This document shows positions 23,821 through 36,590 of a stretch of DNA of 64,000 nucleotides, piece after piece. Positions within the stretch are counted from its first letter, which is position 1; every line of letters begins with the position of its first letter. A program made the translations under genes and the position numbers. Under the pieces are notes generated by a model. The model did not search any database. It saw only the letters and a list, made by a program, of their open reading frames with translations, and was not told where the DNA came from. Source of the stretch: Aedes albopictus (Eukaryota; Arthropoda; Insecta; Diptera; Culicidae); the NCBI RefSeq assembly GCF_035046485.1, contig NC_085138.1, positions 45,791,464 to 45,855,463 on the forward strand, given 5' to 3'.

Positions 23821-24676
23821 CACATTGGAGTAAATCACATCAAAACCTGATTATAAGTGGAAAAACTCAAAATGAAGTAATTGGGTTTTCCGTTGTGTTT
23901 TTGCTAAGTGTAGTTATCGTGTAATCATTTGACAGCTAAGCAGTGTCCAAATGTTTTGTTTACGCTTATCAGAAGAGGTTAAGTGAAGCTGAAGTTTAGC
24001 CGTTTTCTTTGATATGACTCACAGCGCGTGCTAGTTTTGACCGTACAAAGTGATTGAAATTGATAGTCAATCAATTCAACGATGCAGTTTGTTAAAGAAG
24101 GTTAATGTTGTTATTCTGTTAATTTGAAACCCAAAGAAATTGACGTTGAATTTGCATATAATATATGAAATTATCGAAAACAAATGTTTGATTGAATCCT
24201 TTACCGTACATTCAAAATGAAACAGCCGGAAAGTTTCCGGAAATCTGCTTTTAGTGTATGATAAAACTATTGTTCCTCTTTCAAATGCAGAAAGAAAACC
24301 TTCCGGATGTTTCCGATTTCAAAAGTTGCAATACTTTAAAAAAAACGTGATAATTATATTATTATAAGATATTATTTGCCTTAAAACACTGTTTGGCCCT
24401 CTGAACGTATTTTTGCTGAAAACTAGAATTCAACAGCTTTCAAGCAAAAAAAGAAGTTTAAAATCGGTCAACTGGTTCAAAAGTTGTGATTTTTTGAAAA
24501 ATTTTAGTTTCGAAAAATCTTGACTTTTACAATCATAAAATTGGTCACCCTAAGACGAAATAAAAAAATACGAAAACTATGAAATACGTTTCATTACTAA
24601 TTTGGGTTGCATTTGGGTTGCGAAAATGCGTCAAAATAATTTTGATCAGTTTTGATGTACTAGGTGCTCCACTGTG
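23821..24676. mobile_element. Transib-like non-autonomous element (856 bp) inside LINE C RNase H
   Basis: Ends CACATTGGAGTAAATCAC and (reverse complement) CACAGTGGAGCACC, with a further shared word ACATCAAAAC. A perfect 5-bp duplication CGCCT lies at 23816-23820 and 24677-24681. CAC-starting ends with a GC-rich 5-bp duplication are the Transib pattern; the right terminal heptamer reads CACAGTG. No transposase ORF. Assignment to Transib is inference from ends and duplication length only. Confidence 0.7.
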
Positions 24677-25044
24677 CGCCTTCCGCAAACTTCAGGAACC
24701 TTGTTCGGTTTATGTTGCTGAGCTGGCAGCAATCAATTTCGCTTTGGGGATGATTTCAAACATGCCCGTTGACCATTTCTTCATCTTCTCGGATAGCCTT
24801 AGTTGGATTGAGGCACTCCGGTCGATGAAACCTGTAAAACATCCATCTTACTTTCTTACAAAAATAAGGGAGCAGATGGGTGCACTGGTCGAAAGATCAT
24901 ACAAGATTACCTTTGTATGGGTCCCCTCACATTGCTCAATTTATGGCAATGAGAAGGCGGACTCTCTCGCAAAGGTGGGCGCACAGGAAGGTGAGATCTA
25001 TGATAGAAGAATTTCACATGATGAATTTTTCCATTTTGTTCGCC

Positions 25045-25441
25045 AGAGTTCTTGTTCGCTTGTGTTTTCTTCTCCAGTTTTTTTTTCTCTGTTTTGTCCT
25101 CTTTGTGTTACCAAGCTACTCCTGGCCATCCGGAAGACCAAGTCCCACAACAAGTTGGTACCAACACCACAAGGCACCGAATTCGCTAGCAAGATGCGAT
25201 TCTCCCCCGGATGAGCAGCAGTGAAACCTTTGGCCCAATCCTTACCCTGTCCATCCCTCAAAATGTGACCTTCTAACCTCGAGCTGCCACGAGTACCCTG
25301 GCTTCCACCCATTACTAACAGATATCATTAAAAAGTTATTACTCTGTATAATGTATACTATTAAGTACAAAGAAAGATCCTCGGCTCTGTAAAGAGTTAT
25401 ACGCGATTGAGCCCCAAATAAATGAACTAGATAAAAAAAAA
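25045..25441 (+). other. 3' end of LINE C, origin uncertain
   Basis: Beginning in the middle of an ORF2-compatible frame, the protein changes to a low-conservation sequence (SSCSLVFSSPVFFSLF, then KTKSHNKLVPTPQG) and stops at 25212-25214. The following 230 bp is non-coding and ends in A9. It may be a template-switched 3' end from another LINE. Confidence 0.4.
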
Positions 25442-26159
25442 TGTTTATCGATGGCATCATTAGTTTTCCATATCATCTAATCACCATTATGGATTGGTGA
25501 TACAAGCGGACGGAAATTTGCACCGGAAGTTGTGGAAATTGAAAAATGTCATCACATGTTTTCCATGAACTCCGTGACATTTCCCGTCCTTGGTCCTATT
25601 AAACAAGACTGCTGAATGCTGAAGCCCCTGAAGTGCATAGAGTAAATTTGTCCCTCTAGCTCGCTAACTACGACTAATCACTCACAAATGAGGTGATTAA
25701 CCGGACACAGCGCGATTCCGGGAGCTAGACACCGACTTGACTTTGGAGGGCAACTCTATTCCACTTCACGCAGCGAACGATACGGATTCCAACATACCGA
25801 TCACGTGATCGTCCCTATCGCTATTTTCGGGTTTTAATTTCGTTCTTCGCTACCATGACACAATGCTGGAAAAGGGCGCTCCGAGTATAGAATAAGGCAC
25901 ACAAAAAAAAAAACAAGGAAATCAAAAAAAAAACTGGTCAACCTAATCTGCTTTCTGTTCCCAAAACGATGTTCACACGCCTGATTCATGCCGTGCGCAT
26001 CGCATCGATGAGCCATCATCGTCATCCAGGCAGGCGGTGGACTGGACAACAAAATTCAGTGAAGAATTGCTATCTGCTGGCGGCCACCTCATCGCTGCCT
26101 ACTAGATTTAGATTTTTAGAAAATGCGTGACTGATAGCATTTATAAACTGATGAATCAG
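25442..26159. other. Unresolved DNA, no gene
   Basis: Mixed-composition sequence with no TIRs or tandem units recognised. Minus-strand ORFs (25834-26052 and others) include poly-T translations and are not credible. Confidence 0.35.
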
Positions 26160-26260
26160 AATCAGTTTTGTACCTTTTAATTCCGTCTTATTTTGCTTAT
26201 CCTTTGACATGTCACAGGATACTGAAAATAGGGCGGAATTGAAAGGTATAAAACTGATTA
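26160..26260. repeat. 101-bp near-perfect palindrome
   Basis: AATCAGTTTTGTACCTTTTA on the left pairs with the reverse complement of GAAAGGTATAAAACTGATT on the right; the centre is GACATGTC at about 26206-26213. Likely the core of a small foldback MITE; outer ends not clear. Confidence 0.75.
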
Positions 26261-26261
26261 C

Positions 26262-27240
26262 ACTCATTCGAAGACGGTATTCTGCTTAGAGGATTCGAAA
26301 AGTCGGTACAAGATGATGAATCAGGTTACAAGCATAATTGGCATAGTACACAAATTATTTAGCATGCTTTTCTAGGTGTTTTTGTTTTAGATGCTTTTTT
26401 AAGTTCTACCTATCGATATTTTTCTGCGTGTATATTATATCCAAATATGCAACTGATGCCATAGAAATTTCATCAAAATCTGTTCAGTAATTGCAGAGAT
26501 ATTGTTGAAACTGATATTTGAAAATTATTTTTTTTTATACAGAACCCAAAGTTCTACACTATTTTCTGCGTTGCATTTTTACACAATCATTAGTCAACTC
26601 CAAGGTAAGTATACTTACCTTGGTCAACTCTATATTTTTTTTTTTCAAAGTTTCCCATGCATCTTCAGGCACAATGCGAAGGATATCTATGGAAACGAAT
26701 AAGTCACCTCAAATCACATAACATAAGTGGAACTCTGGCTCAAAAAGTTGGAGCTTTTTCGATTACGTATACTGAAGTGTCTCGAGTACTCGCCTTGACA
26801 GAGCTCCGACCTGCCATCTAGAAAAAAGTTTGTCGTGTGCGTGAAGCGTTGCTGGCGAAGTATAGGAAAAAAAAGTTTAAAACGATCATATTTATTGAAA
26901 TGAGAATTTATGTACGAGGAAAGTATTTTAAAAACTACTTTATTAGTACTTAATCTAGAACACAATATTGAAAGTGAAAATTTATGTTTATAGTGTAGCT
27001 AATAAATAGTCTAACCTCGTACGCTTTTTAGAAGGATTTTAAACTTAATTTCGTATAGTCTGTCACACGCAGAAGTCGGTCCACTCATAAATAAGCAAGA
27101 TTGACTCAAATTTGTATTCATCCAATGGCCCACCAATTTTGTGCAAAGGTGGCCTTAGCTCATAATAGCCAAAGCAGCATGAGTGAGTACGCTTCACACA
27201 TTGTAGCGTTTCGAAAACATTCCAGAAGAATGAGTAACAC
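26262..27240. other. AT-rich intergenic DNA
   Basis: No gene or defined element. Local duplications such as GTAAGTATACTTAC at 26605-26618 form small hairpins. Confidence 0.35.
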
Positions 27241-27261
27241 ATAATGCGAATGTGGTTCTAT

Positions 27262-27405
27262 AACATTTACTCGAAAACCATTTACCCGAAAGACATTTAC
27301 CTGAAAACCATTTACCCGAATGTAACATATACCCGAATGTCAAATACCCGAATGCGACATTTACCCGAATGCGACACCTACCCAAATGCTACATTTACCC
27401 TAATA
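27262..27405. repeat. CATTTACCCGAA minisatellite
   Basis: About nine units of CATTTACCCGAA with variable 3-6 bp linkers (AACC, TGCGA, TGTAA). The inverse array (TTCGGGTAAATG) occurs at 42941-43033, 15 kb away. Each array has a GTTCTATAAC or GTTATAGAAC word at one edge, so they may be the ends of one dispersed family. Confidence 0.85.
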
Positions 27406-27599
27406 GTTTATTGCTATGCACAAATTATGATTTTGTGAATGAAGTTCATTTATTCTGCTGGAGGTTCGACTGTATGGTTCCAACAATCAATTAAAACCGG
27501 CTACTCAGTCTTGAACTAACAAACACTAGCGTGCACAGGGGGGGGGGGACAAGGGGAGGCACTTGCCCCCCCCCCCCCTTCTATAAAAAATATATCTAA

Positions 27600-30500
27600 G
27601 AAATATGGTGCAAACGTCGAAAGATGCAACTGCTCGAGGGTTAATGGTAATATCGTACACCAAATTGTATTCCATGAACCTAATCCATGTAGGTTTCCGT
27701 ACTACATTAAATTCTTTGCTCCATTTTTGCAATTCTTGCACCTTGCATCTACCCATGCAATGTTGAGCATCATTGAATCGTGGTTGCAACTACTGCACCA
27801 CATGAAATTTCTTAGTGTGCCATGCCCACCAATGTTGTTCACAGAATCATCTTAGCATCCATGCTGATTTCACGCACCTTCTTTTAACTTATTAGTGATA
27901 TCAGCATAACATTTTAATAACATGCACCATTTTGGCATTTTGTATTTCAAAACTGTATTCCATGTATGTGAACCATGGTGACTTCGGCACCACATTGAAT
28001 TCCGAACACCTTTTCTTTGCCATTCGTGCACCTAGCCATACAAAATATCGAGTATCAGTTAATAACGGTGACGACTAAAATAGAACACTAACACCATGCA
28101 CCTTCTTCAAAGCTTTCAATGCACCATCATGATGACCACAGAATCATCTAGGTATCCACGCATTATGCTGATCTCATGCAGTGTATTTTAATCAATTAGG
28201 TATCTAATGCATCATACTGATATGCACCATGATGAAATTTCATGCACCATTAAAGCCTTTCAAGCTCCATTTCAGCGTTTATCATAGATGCCTACATTAT
28301 TTAATGCATCATTATGGCGTGAGCATAACTTAAAATACTTTTTATGTATTCTATGCACCATTTTTGCAATTCGTGCACCTAACTATGCAATATGTTGATA
28401 ATCACTGAATAACGGTGACAACTAATGCAGAACACTAGCATCATGCACCTTCTTCAAACCTGTCCAGCTTATGCACCATTGTGATATAGTTCACATTTGA
28501 ATCCCATGCACCATTTTGACACTTCTAATACAAAATAGAATTCCGTGTACCTGGACCATGTTGATTTCTGTGCCACATTGAGTTTCCTGCACCATTTTTG
28601 CAATTCGTGCACCTACATATGGAACATGTTGAGTATAACAGAACCATGGTGATACTAATGCACCATACAGACATCATACAGCTTGTTTGCATTCCGTGCA
28701 CTACCATGATGTTCACAAAACCTCCCAATCTCCATCTCACGCGTCATCTAAGCATTTAATTCACATTTGAATTTTATAGGCTCCATTTTGGCATACCGTA
28801 CACCAAATTGTACTCCATATATTGTCTATCCGGTTGGAATCAAGACCGACATTTAATCAAAAATTGCCATTTTCTTAGTCCACAAGTGTCGCAACTGTTT
28901 CGCATCTAGTGCGCTGTGTTGCTGACAACAACGGGAAGGATGCGCCCTATTTTTGACATGATTAAAAAACGTCGCGAGTTGGGTCGCGTCGCGACTTGAT
29001 TGTGCGAAGTCCGGTTTGGTGGCGGCCCGACAATACCTGATCCATGTTGACTTCCGCACCACATTAAATTCTATGCACCATTATTGCAATTCTTGCACCT
29101 TAGATCTAACCACGTGGCAACTAATACACCACTGACACATACAATTTCTTAGTATCCCATGCACAACCATGATGTTCTCAGAACCACATAGGCATCCATG
29201 TTGATCTCACGTACCATCTTTTAACTAATCAGTAATGTCTGCACCATATTTGAATAACGTGCACCATTTTGAAATTTCGTAATCAAAACTGTATTCCATG
29301 TACGTGAACCATGGCGACTTCGGCACTACATTGAATTCCAAGCACTATTTTTGCAATTCGTGCACCTAGCCATAAAAAACGGTGGCGACTAATACAGCAC
29401 ACTAACATGATGCACCTTCTTCAAAGCGTCAACAGAATCATTTAGGTATCTACGCATTATGCTGATCTAATGCACTGTCTTTTACTCAACTAGGAATCTA
29501 ATGCATCATACTGATATGCACCGTCATGAAATTTCATGCACCATTTCAGCGTCTATTATATTATCTAGGCGTATGATGCACCGTTATGGAGTGAGCATCA
29601 CATAAAGTACCATGTGCACCATGTGTACAATTTGTGCACCTAACCATGCAACGTGATAATAATCTTTGAATAACGGTGACAACTAATGCAGCACACTAGC
29701 ATCATGCGCCTTCATCAAAGCTTTCCATGCTTCATTTTGGCATTCATTATATTATCTAGGCACCATTATGATGTGGTTTACATTTGAATTCGATGCACCA
29801 TTTCGGCATTTCGCATACAAAATAGCCTTCCATGTACCTGGACTATGTTAATTTTTGTGCCACATTGAGTCCTGCACCATTGCACGAATTGCAAGTGCAT
29901 CTTAATATGAAACATGTTGAATATAACAGAATCATGGTGATCTTAATGCACCATACTGACATCAGGCAGCTTCTTTGCATTCCATGCACCACCATGATGT
30001 TCACAGAATCATCTAGGCACCGTCTCACGCGCCATCTTTGAATCAAATATGTGTCTAATTACGGAATCATGCACCATCATTGAAATTTATGTACTACTAA
30101 AACTTTTCAAGCGTAATCGTGGCGTTCACTATACCATCTAGGCATCTATTGCACCAATATTATTACATGAAATTTCTTACATAAAAATAGCATTTTATGT
30201 ACCATGACCCATGCCAACTCTAATGCATCATACTGACATCATGCACCATCTTTGAATTCCATGCTCCATATCAGCATTCCGTGCACCATCCCAATGATCT
30301 AGGGATCCTATACACCACGGTGACATCATGCACCTTTATTACCGCACGTAATTTGATTTTTATGCAGCAACTATTTTAACACCATCTCCAAATCCCATGC
30401 TTTGACTAAGCATTCTATGTATCAAATTGCAATTACTTGCCACGCATGCAAGTTCCCTTGATCATTAAGGTATATAATGTATCATACTCACATCACACAC

Positions 30501-30650
30501 CTTTTTAAAATTCCATGCACCTTCTTGGTGCTCATCAAGGTGTTCATTGTATCATACAGGCACCTTATACGCTACAATTGAATTTTATACCATTTTTGTA
30601 ATTCGCGTATCAAAATAACATTCCGTGGATCATTTTGAGAATCACTCTAC
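27600..30650. repeat. ATGCACCAT-rich higher-order repeat
   Basis: The word ATGCACCAT and variants (GTGCACC, ATGCACCTTCTTCAAAG) recur every 30-60 bp. Ordered blocks repeat at about 1.2-1.35 kb: GTATTCCATGTA then GTGAACCATGG then CATTGAATTCC occurs near 27950 and 29290, and AACGGTGACAACTAATGCAG near 28410 and 29670. Two to two-and-a-half diverged units are visible. Numerous ~70-codon ORFs on both strands are by-products. Confidence 0.85.
28822..29033. mobile_element. 212-bp TA-flanked MITE in the ATGCACCAT repeat
   Basis: Starts TTGTCTATCCGGTTGG and ends GGTGGCGGCCCGACAA, flanked by TA (28820-28821, 29034-29035). The sister repeat unit near 27660 reads straight across, defining the insertion. 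TIRs are short (TTGTC/GACAA). Inner CCGGTTGG and CCGGTTTGG are direct-type echoes. Confidence 0.7.
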
Positions 30651-30654
30651 CACC

Positions 30655-33600
30655 TCAAGGAATTCCTTGAGAAATCCCTGGAGGAATTCCTTGAGAAATC
30701 CCTGGAGGAATTTCAGGAGAAATCCCTGAAGGACCTTCTGGAGGGTTCCCTGGAGGCATTACTAAATCAGTGCTTGAAAGAATTCTTGAAGGAAACTCTC
30801 AAAAACTGTTGGCGGAGTCTAGAGAAATTCATGTAGAATTTCCAGGAAGAACTATAAAAGGAATTGCTGGAGAAATTTTTAAAGGAATTCCTTGGAGGAA
30901 TTTCATGAGGAAACGCTGGAGGCATTCCTAAAGCAATCCTTGAAGAATTTCCTGGAGGAATCCGTAGAGGAATTCTTGGAGGAATCCATAGAGGAATTCC
31001 TGGAAGAGTTCATGGAGGAATTTCTGGAAAAATATTTCGAGTAGGAATTTCTGGAAGAACTCCAGGTGGGGTTCATTGACGAACCCCTGGAGGAATTCCT
31101 GAAGTAAACTATGGAGGAAGCCCTGGTAGAAACCCTGAAGAAATTCATGGAAGAGTCCCTGGTATAATTTCTAGAGGAATCCCTGGAGGCATTTCTGAAG
31201 GAATCCTTGGCAGAATGCCTGGAGTTTTCCGTGTAGAAATTCCTGGAGGAACTTCTGGGAGAATGCCTGGAGGAATTTTTGAAGAACATTTCTAGGAGTT
31301 TCTAGAAAAATTCCTGGAGGAATTCATTGACGAATCCCTGCAAGAAATCCTGGAGAAATCACTAGAGGAATCCTTGGAGGAATAGTGAGAAAAATTCTTG
31401 TAATAATTCCGTGGAGAAATTCTTGGTAGAATTCGTGGATGAATTCTATAAGGAATTCCTGGAGGAATCCGTGGAGGCATTCTTGAAAGAATCATTGGAA
31501 AAATATCTGGAGGAGTCCGTGGAGAAATTCCTGGAGGAATTTCTGGAGAAATTCCTGGACGAATTTCTGGAGAAATAAAGGACTACTTGGAGGAATTTCT
31601 GGAACAACCCGTGGGGGCATTCCAGAATGAATTCCTGGAAGATTTTAAGAAGAAATACTTGAAGGAATCCCTGGAGGCATCCCTAATGGAATACTTGGAA
31701 TTCTTGGTAAATTCCTAGAGAAATTCCTGCTGTAATCCTAAGAGGAATTCCTGAAGGAATCCAAGAAGGAATTTTAAGATATATCCCTGGAGAAATTTCA
31801 GGAGAAATCCCTGCAGAATTCCAAGAGAAATTTTTGGTAGTATCCCAGGAGGAATCCCTGGATGAACGCTCTCCTTATCGACTCACCGTTTTGCAGCCCA
31901 GGATTAATCTCTGGAGGAATCTCTGGAGGATCCCCTGGATAATTCCATGGAGAAATTTCAGGAGAAATACCTAGAAGAATCTCTCTTGAATTTCCTAGAG
32001 GTTGTTATGGAGAAATTCCTGAACTAAATATACAGGAACTCAAGGAAAATTTTCTAGAGAAATTCCTGGATGAACTCTTTGTGGAATTTCTGTAAAATAT
32101 TTGCTGCTTCCTAGAGCAATAATTGAAGGAACTCCTCGAGTAATTTCTGAAACGATTCCTGGAGGAATTTCTGGAGAAATTCATTGATGAATCCCTGGAG
32201 GAGTTCCTGAAGAAATTCCTGGAGAATTTCCTGGGAAAAATTATGGAGAAATCAATGGAGGAATCCCTGGAGAAATTTCTCGAGGAATTTGTACAGGAAT
32301 TCCTGGAAAAATTCCAGTTTTTTTAATTTTCCGGAGAAATCCGTGGAGGAATCTCTGGAAAAATCCGTAGAGGATTATCTGAAGAAACACCTAAAGAAAT
32401 TCCTGGAGTTCTCCCAGGAGAAATTTGTAATGAAATTCCTATAGAAATTCCAGAAAAAAACCTGAAAAAAATCCTGTAGAAATCCATGGAGGAATCTCTA
32501 GAGGAATTCCTGGAAAAGTTCCGGAAGAAATATCTTTAGAATTTTCTGGAGAATTTCTAGGAGGAACTTTTTGGAACTGCTGTAGAAATTCCTGGGACTA
32601 TTTCAGAAGGCATTTTTGGAGGAATACTCGAAGGAATTCTTTGAGGTATTTTTGAAGAAATATTTGAGGCTTCCTGGAGGAATTCCTGGAGAAATTCCTG
32701 GAGAAATACCGTGAGAACTTTCTGGAGGAACACCTAAAGAATTCCTTTAGGAATCCCTGTTTGCATTTCGAGAGGTATTTCTGGAGAAATGCTTGAAATT
32801 TTCTTTGGAGGAATTAATGAAGAAATAACAAGAGGAATTCCTGGAGGATTTTTTAAGGAATTTCTGAAAAATATTAATGACTTCCTGGAGGAATATCTGG
32901 AGGAACTCCTCGAGGAATTTCTGAAGGATTTTTTTTTGGGAATTTCTGAAGAAACTCATGGATGAATCCCAGTAGGGATTCCTGAAGGAATTCTTACGGG
33001 AAAAATTTCTCGGATAAAATCCTAGATGAAGTCCCGGAAAAGTTCCAGAAGAAATTCCTTAAGATTTCCTGGAGGAATCCGCGGAAGAGTTTCTAGCAGA
33101 ATCCCTTAAAAAATATAGGAGGAACTGGCAAAAATTCCTAGAGAATTTTCTGGAGGAATTCCTGGAGGTATTTCTGTAGGATTTCCATGGAGGTATCCCT
33201 GGAGGGATTTCTAGAAGAGTTCCGTGAGAAATTAATTAAGGATTATCTGGTGGAATTCGTGGAGAAATGCTCGGAGGAATCCTCGGAGAAATTCCTTGAG
33301 AAATTCCTGGAAGAATCCATGGAAAAATTCCTGGAGAAATTCCGGGAAGAATCCATGGTATCTCTGAAGGAATTCTAGGAAGAGTTCCGGGTGACATTCC
33401 TTTAGGATTCTCTGGAGGATTTCTAGCATAAATTCCTAGAGGATTCTCTGGGGGAATCCCTGGAACAATTCCTGGGGGTATTTCTGGAGCAATTTTTGAG
33501 AAATTTCTGAAAAAATCCTGTATAAGGGATTCATCTTTTCCTGAAGAAATTCCTTGAGAATTTCCTGGAGGACTCCATTAAGGAATCCCTGGAGGAATTT

Positions 33601-36590
33601 CTTGAGTAATGCCTGGTAGAGTTCCGGGGGAAATTCCTTTAGGATTTTGTGGAGGAATCCTTGGAAGAATTTCTGGAGTATTTATTAGAGGAATTCCTGG
33701 AGGAATTAACAGAGGAATTTCTGGAAAAATATATGAGGCATACCTGAGAATTTTCTGAAGGAACTCCTCGAGGAATTTCTGAAGGAATTTCTGGAGGAAT
33801 GTCTGGAGATTTTTTTTAGCAATTTCTGAAGAAAATCATTAATGAATTCCTGAAGGAACTCCTGAAGAAATTCCTGGAAAAAATTCTGGAGGAATCCGTG
33901 GAGGATTCCCTGGAGAAATTCCTCGCGGAATTCCTGGGGAAATTCTTAAAGGAGTTCTGGAAGACATTTCTTTAGGATTCTCTGGAGGAATTCTGGCAGA
34001 AATTCCTAGAGGATTTTTTGGAGAAATCCCTGGAAGAATTCCTGGTGCATTTCTGGAAGAATTTTTGAAGAATTTCTTAAGAATTTAATGGATGAATCCC
34101 TGGAGGAATACCTGAAGAAATTCCTTGAGAATTTTCTGGAGGAATCCGTGGAGGAATCTTTGCAGCAATTCCTGGAGAAATCCCTAGAGGAAATATTGGA
34201 GGAATTCTTAGAGTATTTACAGAGGCTTCCTGGAGGAATGTCTGAAGATTTATTTGAGGAACTTCGGAAGAAAATCAATAATGAATCTCTGAGGAATTCC
34301 TGCAAGGAATCCGTGTAGGATTCCCTGGAGGAATTCCTCGAGGAATTCTTGGAAGAGTTCCGGGAGACATTCCTTCAGGAGGAATTCTGGCAGAAAATCT
34401 TAGACGATTTTCTGGAGGAATCCCTGGAGGAATTCCTGGAGGAATTTTTGTAGGAATTCCTGGAAGATTTTCTAGAATTTCTCCCCGAGAAATTTCTGAA
34501 AAAAATACTGGAGGAATTTCTGGAGAATTTTTTGAGGAATTTCTGAAGAAATTTATGGATGAATTCCTGGAGGAATTCCTGAAGAAATTCCTTGAGAATT
34601 TCTTGGAGAATACCCTGGAGGAATCCTTGGAGGAATTTCTTGAGGAAATCCTGGAAGAGTTCCAAGAGAAATTCCATTAGGATTTTTGGAGGAATCCGTG
34701 GAGGGAGTATTGGAGGAATTCTGGCAGACATTCCTAAAATATTTTTCTAGAAGAAATTTCAAGAGAAATTTCTGGAGGAATTCTTGGAGAATTTACTGGC
34801 GAAATTATATGAGGATTTTTTGTAAAAATATATTCCTGAAGAAATTGCTGGAAAAATCGTGAAGAAATTCCTAGAGGATTCCGTATAGGAATTTCTCGTT
34901 GAATTCCTTGAGGAATTCCTGGAAGAGTTCCGGGAGAAATTCCTTTAGGATTTTCTGGAGCAAATAATGGAGGAATTCCTGGAAGAAATCCCTGGTGGCA
35001 TCTTGCAGGAATGTTTGAAAAAACTCCTCGAGAAATTTCTAAATGAGTACCTGAAGAAATTTCTTGAGGAATTTTCTGATGAATTTCTGAAGAAATTCAT
35101 TAATGATTTCCTGGAGGGATTCCTGCAGAAATTCCTGGAGGAATTCTTGGCAGAGTTCCTGGAGACATTCCTTTAGGATTCTCTGAAAGAGTTCTGTGAG
35201 AAATTGCTCCACGGATTCTGGACGAATCTGTGGAGCAATTCCTGGAGGAATCTGTGTAGGAAATATTGAAGGAATTCTGGCAGACATTCCTAAAATATTT
35301 TTCCTAGAAGAAGTTTCAGGAGGAATCTCTGAAGGAATTCTTGGAGTACTTACTGGAGGAATTATTCGAGAAATTTCTGAAGGAACTCCTTGAAGAATTT
35401 CTGAAGGAATTTCTGGACGAATTTTTTGATGATTTTCTGAAGAAATTCATTAATGAATCCCTGGAGAAATTCCTGAAGAAATTCTGGAAAATTTCCTGGA
35501 GAAATTCCTCGAGGAATTCCTGGAAGTGTTCCCAGAGATTTTCTGGAGGAATCTTTGGAGGAATTCCTGGAAGAAATCTCTGAAGGCATCTCGGGGGACA
35601 TTCAGGAGGAATACCTGAAGGAACTCCTCGAGGATTTTTTAAAGGAATACATGGAGGAATTTTTTGATGAGTTTCTGAAGAAATTCTTCAATGAATCCCG
35701 GTAGGATATTTTTGAGGAACGTCTGAAGAAACTCAGTAATAAATCCCTAGAGGAATTCCTGAAGAAATTCTTGTAAAAAATGTTGGAGAAATCCATGGAG
35801 GATTTCCTGGAGAAATTCCTCGTGGAATTCCTCCAGGAATTCCTGGATGAATTCTTGGAAGAGTTCTGGGAGACATTCCTTCAGGATTCTCTGGAGAAAT
35901 TCTGGCAGAAATCCGTGGAGGAATTCCTAGAGGATTTTTTGAAGGAATTCCTGGAAGAATTTCTGGAGTTCTTCCTCGAGAAATTTTTGAAAGAATTTCT
36001 TGAGAAATTTTGGAAGAACTTTCTGAAGAAATTTATGGGTGAAACTTTTGGGGAATTCCTGAAGAAATTCCTTGAGAATTTTTTGGATAATTTTCTGGAG
36101 AAATCCATGGAAGAATCCTTGGAGGAATTTCTCAAAGAACTCCTGGAAGACATACGTGAGAAATTCCTTTAGGATTTTCTAGAGGAATCCGTGGAGCAAT
36201 TGCTGAAGGAATCCCTGGAGCAAATATGCGGGGAATTCTGCCAGACATTCCTAGAGGATTTTTCCTAGAAGAAATTTCAAGAGAAATCTCTGGAGGAATT
36301 CGTGGTGTATTTGCTGGAGGAATTTCTGTAGGAATTATTTGAGGAATATCTGGGAAAATGTATGAGGCTTCCTGGAAAAAAGTTCTGGAGAAATTCCTGG
36401 AGGAATTCCTCGCGGAATTTCCGGAAGAGTTCACGGAGAAATTCGTTGAGCATTTTTGAAGGAATCCGTGGAGGAATTCCTGGAAAAAATCCCTGGAGGC
36501 ATCTTGGAAGAATTTCTTGAAGAGTTTTTCGTGGAATTCCTAGAGGAATTCATGCACGTATCCGTGGAGGAATCTCTGTAGATTGCAACA
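30655..36590. repeat. 12-bp GAGGAATTCCTG satellite-like array, ~6 kb
   Basis: Degenerate tandem array with core GGAATTCCTGGA (self-complementary GGAATTCC centre). Because 12 is a multiple of 3, one frame reads EEFL/EKFL, and opposite-strand frames read RNSS, QEFL or GIPP, producing ORFs up to 130 codons on both strands. A non-repeat interruption (TCTCCTTATCGACTCACCG) lies near 31870. A decayed relative in inverse orientation is at about 40590-41460. Confidence 0.93.

Larger units (their letters stand above)
19403..25044 (+). pseudogene. ORF2 (EN-RT-RNase H) of LINE copy C, split by three insertions
   Basis: Chosen start is MDNSSSEVQDMI (19403), twelve residues before the endonuclease motif, as in copies A/B. 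The endonuclease shows LQWNCHS, ALCETWLS, LGDMNAHGTGW and GSDHLPI. RT begins before the first insertion (SAPGRDMIKFNLL), continues in 21752-21832 (VKVIAIQKPGKPAS, SYRPI) and resumes at 22439 (LSCLRKLLEKM, GFRKGKGTNDC, LPQGSCLSP, LADD). RNase H is split: FFTDGSRING before 23821, VAELAAIN, FSDSLSW and YGNEKADSLAK after 24681. Frameshifts lie near 22505 and 23640. Removing each insertion with one target copy restores frame (for example VPLEW at the first). The C-terminal Cys/His knuckle is absent. Confidence 0.88.
18021..25441 (+). mobile_element. I-clade LINE of a second family (copy C), with three nested DNA transposons
   Basis: Same architecture as copies A/B (Gag-like ORF1 with CCHC motifs, then EN-RT-RNase H) but clearly a different family at protein level. 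ORF1 is 18101-19410; ORF2 runs from 19403 to about 25044, interrupted at 20831-21749, 21833-22438 and 23821-24676. The sequence after about 25044 does not resemble the A/B C-terminus and may be a replaced or decayed 3' end; it finishes with AATAAATGAACTAG and an A9 run at 25441. 5' and 3' ends are approximate. All ORFs are broken. Confidence 0.88.

Noticed and set aside
27524..27590. G-run followed by C-run taken as an assembly artefact
   Set aside because: The same G/C-run block is present next to the same terminus at 50740-50802, so it is a real feature of the element, though run lengths may be misassembled.
30903..36434. Many ORFs of 60-130 codons (EEFL, RNSS, QEFL repeats)
   Set aside because: All arise from the 12-bp array, overlap on both strands and have no non-repeat sequence.
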